DNA of 64,000 nt from Adiantum capillus-veneris (taxonomy: Eukaryota; Streptophyta; Polypodiopsida; Polypodiales; Pteridaceae). Under the pieces are notes generated by a model. It saw only the letters and a list, made by a program, of their open reading frames with translations. It was not told the DNA's origin and ran no database searches. Of the stretch, positions 58,161 through 64,000 are shown piece after piece; positions within the stretch are counted from its first letter, which is position 1, and every line of letters begins with the position of its first letter. The DNA lies in the NCBI GenBank assembly GCA_014529385.2, contig CM043964.1, forward strand, positions 129,918,920 to 129,982,919. Reading direction: 5' to 3'. Position numbers and translations under genes: made by a program.

Positions 58161-60827
58161 AAAATTGCTTTTGAATTCCTAAAATCAATATTTTGAAAAG
58201 AAAATCTAAGGTAACGTTCCATCACATGATCATTTAAGGTCTCCTTCACCGACCAAAAAGTGTTTTCAAATCTTCTTACGGCCTTCTTTTCCCTTCTATT
58301 CCCACCTCTCTTTTGAATCTTCTCACGGCCTTCTTTTCCCTCCTATTTTCTCCTCTCTCCTCATTCCACCATCTTCTTCTCTCTCCTCTTCCTACTATTC
58401 TCTCTTCACTTATCTTGTGTGCATCACCTACCTCAAGCAATGGAGTCCACCCGATCTAAAGACCCTAGCTATCCATTGAAACCATTATAATCTATGCCAC
58501 ATTAAAGGAGCACAAATAGTGGATCCCAACATCCATAGCTAAGGTTAACTAGATTATAATGTAACAAAGCAAGAGAAGAAAAGACTCCTCAAAAAACAAA
58601 TTCTTGACATGTTGGAAAGAAAGAGTGAAACTTTTTAGGCTTTCTAGAGCCAAGAACATATATACATGCACAAGGAGTTTCATCTCCATCCCGAGAGCTC
58701 TAATCTTCCTCTGCACAGAGATAACTGTAAGTGATTCATATGGTGTCTATTATTTTCATTGTGCTTTAGGTTGTTTGTGGTTCTTTTCTCTTATGGTTTT
58801 TTTATTTTTTTGCTTGTTTTGTGCTTCTATGCTTCTTACACATCTCTATCTCTAACTCATAGAGGAATGGAAATTGCTGGAGTGTGCCATGGACATTTTG
58901 GATGTCTAGAGGGAGGAGCTTTACAACAAGAGGATTCATGGGTCTCTGGCAGAGAAATGGGTATTCTTCCATGTTCCAAGACATTGATATGTTTATGAAC
59001 AATGAACACATGACCACCTTGAATATAAGATCTAGGTGCACATTGCACTAAATGAGGCAAGATCTACATAATGCACATATAAAAAAAAAAAGCTTTTTCT
59101 TTAGAAATAGATGGAAAGGTGTGTAGATAATGATGTCATTCTTTGTACCATTATTTGTTTTTATGAGGCATAGTCTTGCTTTCCCTTTATTATAATATGG
59201 CTTGCAAGTCTTGATAAGGATTGAAACAAACTTCTATGCCAAAAAGTGCCAGAAGGGATTGTCCATCTACTACCAAGCTAAACTAATCCTTAGTTAGAGT
59301 CCTACACTATTGCTAGTGTTGTTGGCAATTTCTATCAGTTTTTCCCTGCAATTGGCAATGTGTACAAAATGTCTCGATATCAATGATAATTAACTTTGGC
59401 AATTACTTGTTTGGTGCAAATGTCTCATCTTGTGGGTTTTCACTTTGTAGGCTTTTTCTGTGGTTATATGGAAAAAGGTGTGTCAATGTCATGCCCTCAA
59501 TACTGTATGGTGTTTGTATGTTAGAAAAAGAAAGTGCTATTATACCACATTCATGTCATGCCCTTGCTTTATAACACTATAAGTAGCTCAAGCCAGTTTT
59601 CAAAAATCACCCATACACACTTACAATGGGAAATACAGATAGAAATATGGGTAAGGATACATGCTCCTCTTATTCATTTCCTGTGAGGAAGAACAAGGAG
59701 AAGAAGAAAAAGAGAAAAGAGGTTGAGTAGAAGACCATAGAGGAGGACGAAGTAGAAGAGAAGATAGAGGCATACTTTGAACTAATTATCATCATCTCGA
59801 CTCTTAGGCCCTCCAGGTGTAGACCTAGAAGATGGCATGGAATATGAAGGAAGAAATTGATACCAAGATTCCACTTCATTCTCTTTCAGAGAAGAGATTT
59901 TTTTTTCAAAGAGTGATATGGTTCAGAGAGATTAGGAGATCACAGAAGGCACTCATTGTGGCAATTCATAGGCTTCCTTTCTAGAAACTTTGTAGGCATG
60001 TTGCAGAACAACTCAAAATAAATATGAGGTGGAACATTTTGCTGAGCACATAACATTTGGTAAAGAATTTACAATATTCCTTTTTGTAAATCAACATTTT
60101 ATATAGCTATAAACCCCTTGTAAAATCAAACATTTTGATTATAAATTAAGTAAATACAAGTAGGCTTCCAATGCTATAATTTCATTCTCTCCAAATCAAG
60201 TGTAACTTCCAAGGTAGTCTTTCAATTTTTGTTGCAATTGTGGTAGTCCTTGGATATGTCTCTACATGTTTAGTCCCATCTAATTTTTTTGAAATTAGCA
60301 TGTCAATCCCCAAAGCTAAATAGGCTTTTAGCTGCAAGATTTTCTTCTTGCTTTGAGCTCTCTCCTTGGTTTGCTTTTGATTCATCATGTAGCTCCTCCT
60401 TCTTCATCCATGTTGAGAGCACCAACAACCATTGGAAAATATGTCACATTTTGCCTAATACCCAGAGTGCGAACATGGATCCAACACACAGAGATATAGA
60501 AGCACCGATTGCTCATGTTTGAATCTAAAAGTGGAGTTTGAAGCTGACAAAAGATTTGTGGTTTGTCAAGAGAATGTGCAGTGATTGGATTTAAAGATAA
60601 CAAAGATGGTGGAGCCAAGCATTGGCTCCATTTTCATAGGAATCGAAGATCCGGAGGATAGGGCATCAGACTTCAATCTCTAGATGCCATGAGAAAGTTT
60701 CGGAGGTCATTTCGAGGGCCTTGTAAGAAATTTTATTTCTCTTTCTAGAAAGTTTTCTTAAAATACACTCGCACTTATTGAGTACGTCCAAAAGGACAAC
60801 TAGACACCTTCAAAAGTGAACCAAATA
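58161..60827. other. No gene seen
   Basis: AT-rich sequence. A ~46-bp partial duplication (tcttctcacggccttctttt) lies at 58,269-58,350. Short open frames at 58.6-59.0, 59.7-59.9 and 60.2-60.6 kb carry no recognisable domain. Confidence 0.5.
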
Positions 60828-61485
60828 GTCACCTTTTCATTCAAGGCAAGTGTCTTTTTCGTGAGGTAGGCGCCGCTCATTTGAAATTGCTTTTGTCATC
60901 ACTAAAATCAAAAAATAAAAATCTCAAAACTATCATCAAGTGGTATAATTGAATCTTTTAACACCTTCAAAGCGTCCGGAGCACCCAAAAACCTAAAACA
61001 CAAATATCTACATGCCTCATTCTGACACCTGAAGAGGAACAAAAGTTCAAAAAACCAATAAAAGTGGTTTTTGGTGAATGGCACGCAAAGGCCACTCCAA
61101 AAGAATTTGGAATAGCCTCTACTCACCATTCTCCAAAGAAATTAGAGAACGGCGCACAAAGGCCATTCCATTTTTTTTTGGAGTAGCCTCTGTGCGTTTT
61201 TTTAAAAGAACAGTGCATAGAGGTTATTCCAAAAAAATTGGAGTAGCTTTTGTGCGCAATTTTCCAAAAACATATACATTTATATATATGCACAAAAATA
61301 TGTGTGTGTGTGTGTGTATACATTTATATATATTCTCGCACACACACACACGTGTATATATATAAATATATATGTTATATATGTGTATATGCACACACGT
61401 ATATATATACATGCATATATAGGTTATTGGCGTAGAGGCCACTCCAAAAAATTGGAATGGCCTCTGTGCACCGTTTGCCAAAAAT

Positions 61486-61520
<35 letters not shown>

Positions 61521-61870
61521 CATGTATATATATGTGTGTGTGTATACACATGTATATATATAAATATATATGTTTTTGGAAAACAACGTGAAAAGGCCAC
61601 TCAAAAAAAAATTTGGAATGGCCTCTCTGCGCCATTCATCAAAAACTACTTTTTAGTGGTTTTTTGAGCTTTTCTCCCTCTCCGGGTGTCAAAATGAGGC
61701 GTATAGACATTTGTTTTTTAGGTTTTGGGCACTCCAAACACATTGGAGGTGTCAAAACCTTCCAATGCTACCACTACATTTTAGTTTTGTGTATTTTTGT
61801 GATTTTAGTAATGATTAATGAGCGGCGCCTACGTCACAAAAAAGACACTTGCAGTGAATGAAAAGGCGAC
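60828..61870. mobile_element. Foldback-type element with long terminal inverted repeats, ~1.04 kb
   Basis: The left arm (from 60,828, gtcaccttttcattcaaggc, then aagtgtctttttcgtga, then gtaggcgccgctcatt) matches the reverse complement of the right arm (ending 61,870). The arms, about 250 bp each, also share words such as cctaaaacacaaatatctac against its counterpart near 61,710. Inside are several smaller hairpins of the form ggccactcc...ggaatggcc and CA/TG/TA runs. No protein is encoded. It could be a non-autonomous DNA transposon, but no target duplication was found and the family is not assigned. Confidence 0.65.
61290..61580 (+). repeat. TG/CA/TA microsatellite cluster
   Basis: (tg)n at about 61,302-61,316, (ca)n at 61,338-61,351 and 61,485-61,510, and several (ta)n tracts. 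Most could pair with each other. Open frames here (YIYIYTCV) are artefacts. Confidence 0.9.
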
Positions 61871-64000
61871 CGTTTTCAATGATCCGCAAAGTTTTAAATA
61901 AGTAGGTGATACGTTTTTTATATTTTTGATAGTATTAGTCTATTTTATTACATAATGTTGGCTCTTCTCTCATTAGAAGAGCTCTTTTTGCTCTCTCTTC
62001 TAAAAGGCCCTCCGAATGACCTCCGAAGGCTTGCAAGAGGAGTTGGCCGAGCCATATGGATCTGTTTGCTTGGAAGAGGAAGTGTTTCTTAGGGGGTGCA
62101 CCTCTTTAGACATGTCAGTTACCACGTGAGTTCAAATGAATGGGTTTTCTTATTGCCAAAATTTTAAAATTTTAACAAGATTATATCAATAGAAGGAGGT
62201 TTTAATTGATTTTGGAGAAAAACCCATAAGTTTCTGAAGAAAAAAGGGTCACTTTATTACCTTAAGCATGTAAGTAAAGGGTTTTTAAAAATACCCTTTG
62301 AACGCACGTTATATAACTAATTTCTTAAAGGTGTAGTCCCCCGAGAAGTGATTGAAGCTACTGCAAGTGTAGAGTGTAATGAGAAGCTAATGTAAGAAGA
62401 AGAGCCTTTCATTGAAAAGCAGGTGTTGCCGATTGTGCGAAGAAAAAAGGAATAGGCTATGGCTATGGCAAGGTTGTTAAAAGAGGTATGTGATTTGCTA
62501 TTGATGAATATGCATATGGATGCGGCTGTGCAGCAGTGGGCTCTTCACCGGGTACAGGAGTTCTTGGAGGAGATCTCTATGTTCTATGGCAGGGAAGGTA
62601 TGCTAGGTTTGAATGGTATGTCTATCAAGAAGGATGGTGAGCATGATGGTGCTCCATTTGAAGTGGATTGGATGCTTATGGATGCATGGAGTGGTGGGGA
62701 ATTTCATGTGCATTCTATATGTATCATTGGTTAGGTGCATGGATACAGTTCTACGTTCAGTTTTTGCAGATGGATGGCTACGATCCAAGTTATGTCTTAT
62801 CCAAGTGGAAGCCATGTTATGATGTAGGGGGTGGGGCAACCCACTTGAGGGTTTGGCAGTAGGAAGCAGAAATAAAACTGTGTTAGTATCTCGGGGAGGT
62901 CACCTTAAAAAAATGTAACCTATCACGTGAGTTCAACAAAAGGGTATTTAAACATACTCAAACTTACAGAAATAAATTTACAAAAATATATTTACAGAAG
63001 AATACTATTTTTTCAAATTTAAAAACAACATTCCAGATTTAAAACAACAGGGTACATTATATTCCTTAAAGATTCACAGACAAGGGGTTTTACAAACATG
63101 GCTTGAATGCACGTGATATGGTAGTTTTACACATGGTGAACCCCCCGAGGTTCGTATATGGTTTTTTGGTTTGCTCATAGTGTGCCAGATTTTTGTAGTT
63201 TGTAGAAGAATAAAGAGATTTTGTGGTTGAACATGAATGTTCAACAAGGAGATTGGGCAATGATGGAGCTAAAGTCTGTCGACCATGGTAGAGGGCACAT
63301 GCAATGATGTGTATGTTTATAGGTGCAAGTTGAAGGGATAGAGCATGTACAACAGATGTGGGCAAGTAATAGTAGGGATGTATGTCTGATGTGGATTTTT
63401 AGCCTAAAAGGGCTCCAAAGTGGGCCAATTGGATTGGCATGTTTAGATGTTTGGAGTGTTGATTTTTGCTTGGAAGTGTGTTTCTTGAAGTGTTGTGCAA
63501 GTTGGTCTAGACAACTCCCCAAATGGAGCTACAAGGAGAAAGATATAGCAGTTCAAATCTGGAGTGCATTGCCATCCTAGACGGACATGGCATGTGACTA
63601 CAGGTGGTGGAAGTTGGTTTGAAGTGATAGACTTGAATAGCTTGTATTGTGGAGCATGCCGGTATTTACGAATTGAAAATCGAAGTCTCGGTTACCAAGA
63701 TATAGGCCTTTGAAGTTTCATTGGGGGTTAGTTCTATGCAGTTTGGTTGCATTGTGAAATGTGCCATCATGATTTTTTTTTAGCCTACTAGGGTTTGCAA
63801 AGGTAGTGTGTGGCATGGGGGACGAGTTGGAATTGACGACATGTCAATCAAAGATAGGACGGCAAAGTTATAACAGGTTGAAGTTGGTTGGTTGGCGGTG
63901 ATCGTGGAGGATCTGGTGATTTTTTGTCATTTTGGTGTGCATCTTTGAGATTGTGCGAATGCAGAGCCGGTGGAAGGTCATGTAGTGCGGGATACCAAGA
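61871..64000. other. Anonymous sequence with one pair of diverged direct repeats
   Basis: The order accacgtgagttcaa, gggt, an AT-rich run, gaacgcacgttatat, then cccccgag appears at about 62,120-62,345. A diverged copy (atcacgtgagttcaa, gggt, gaatgcacgtgatat, ccccccgag) appears at about 62,918-63,150. Frames at 62,459-62,734 and 62,668-62,862 lie between the copies; they read WALHRVQEFLEEISMFYG and YVQFLQMDGYDPSYVLSKW but match nothing I recognise. The rest shows no gene. Confidence 0.45.

Noticed and set aside
61078-61667. Frames such as MYTHTHTHIFVHIY around the microsatellites
   Set aside because: They are translations of CA/TG/TA repeats within the foldback element.
62459-62862. Protein gene at 62.5-62.9 kb
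   Set aside because: Three overlapping short frames in different phases, none with a domain I recognise. Kept only as a note in the anonymous region.

Overview
The window looks like heterochromatic, transposon-rich DNA from a land plant. It has GT-AG introns, a CACTA (En/Spm) element, Ty1/copia and Ty3/gypsy LTR retrotransposons, plant-type LINEs, an initiator-Met tRNA primer-binding site and a telo-box. No ordinary host gene was recognised. The species cannot be named from sequence; the GHTHEDID-type transposase-like protein would suit a non-seed plant such as a fern, lycophyte or bryophyte, but that is a guess.

Region 1 (1-30,400) is the most unusual part. A decayed minus-strand gene with a DGQHS motif (1-1,084) and a plus-strand gene with an RNase H-like, DUF7869-type putative transposase (27,160-30,387) point away from each other. 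Between them lie about 26 kb, most of it repeats. About 22 kb is a satellite with a ~435-bp monomer, itself built from ~50-bp subrepeats and ordered into a ~2.15-kb five-monomer higher-order unit. A second, differently spaced repeat family (25.55-27.07 kb) carries the same 18-bp core, ggtccaccacttgtccaa, in the same orientation. Both genes have a strong 3' splice acceptor directly before their first ATG. Both are broken mainly by frameshifts, with few or no nonsense codons. I propose, as inference, that they are two halves of one undescribed mobile element whose internal array consists of repeated binding-site-like motifs.

Region 2 (30,980-33,700) is the 3' end of a Ty3/gypsy element: integrase, polypurine tract and one LTR.

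Region 3 (34,450-51,400) is a nested transposon stack. A degenerate LINE was interrupted at 36,154 by a 7.9-kb CACTA element with a CAT target duplication, and at 45,376 by a 5.66-kb Ty1/copia element with an ACTGG target duplication. The CACTA element has two convergent genes and a long array of palindromic 173-bp repeats flanked by CCTAA pentamers. The copia element is nearly intact, with one stop codon between the reverse transcriptase and RNase H.

Region 4 (51,400-64,000) is mostly anonymous AT-rich sequence. It holds short tandem repeats, pieces of a second LINE (ORF1 with a CCHC knuckle at 53,857-55,050; ORF1/ORF2 junction at 57,850-58,160), a foldback element with long inverted termini (60,828-61,870), and a pair of diverged direct repeats (62.1 and 62.9 kb).
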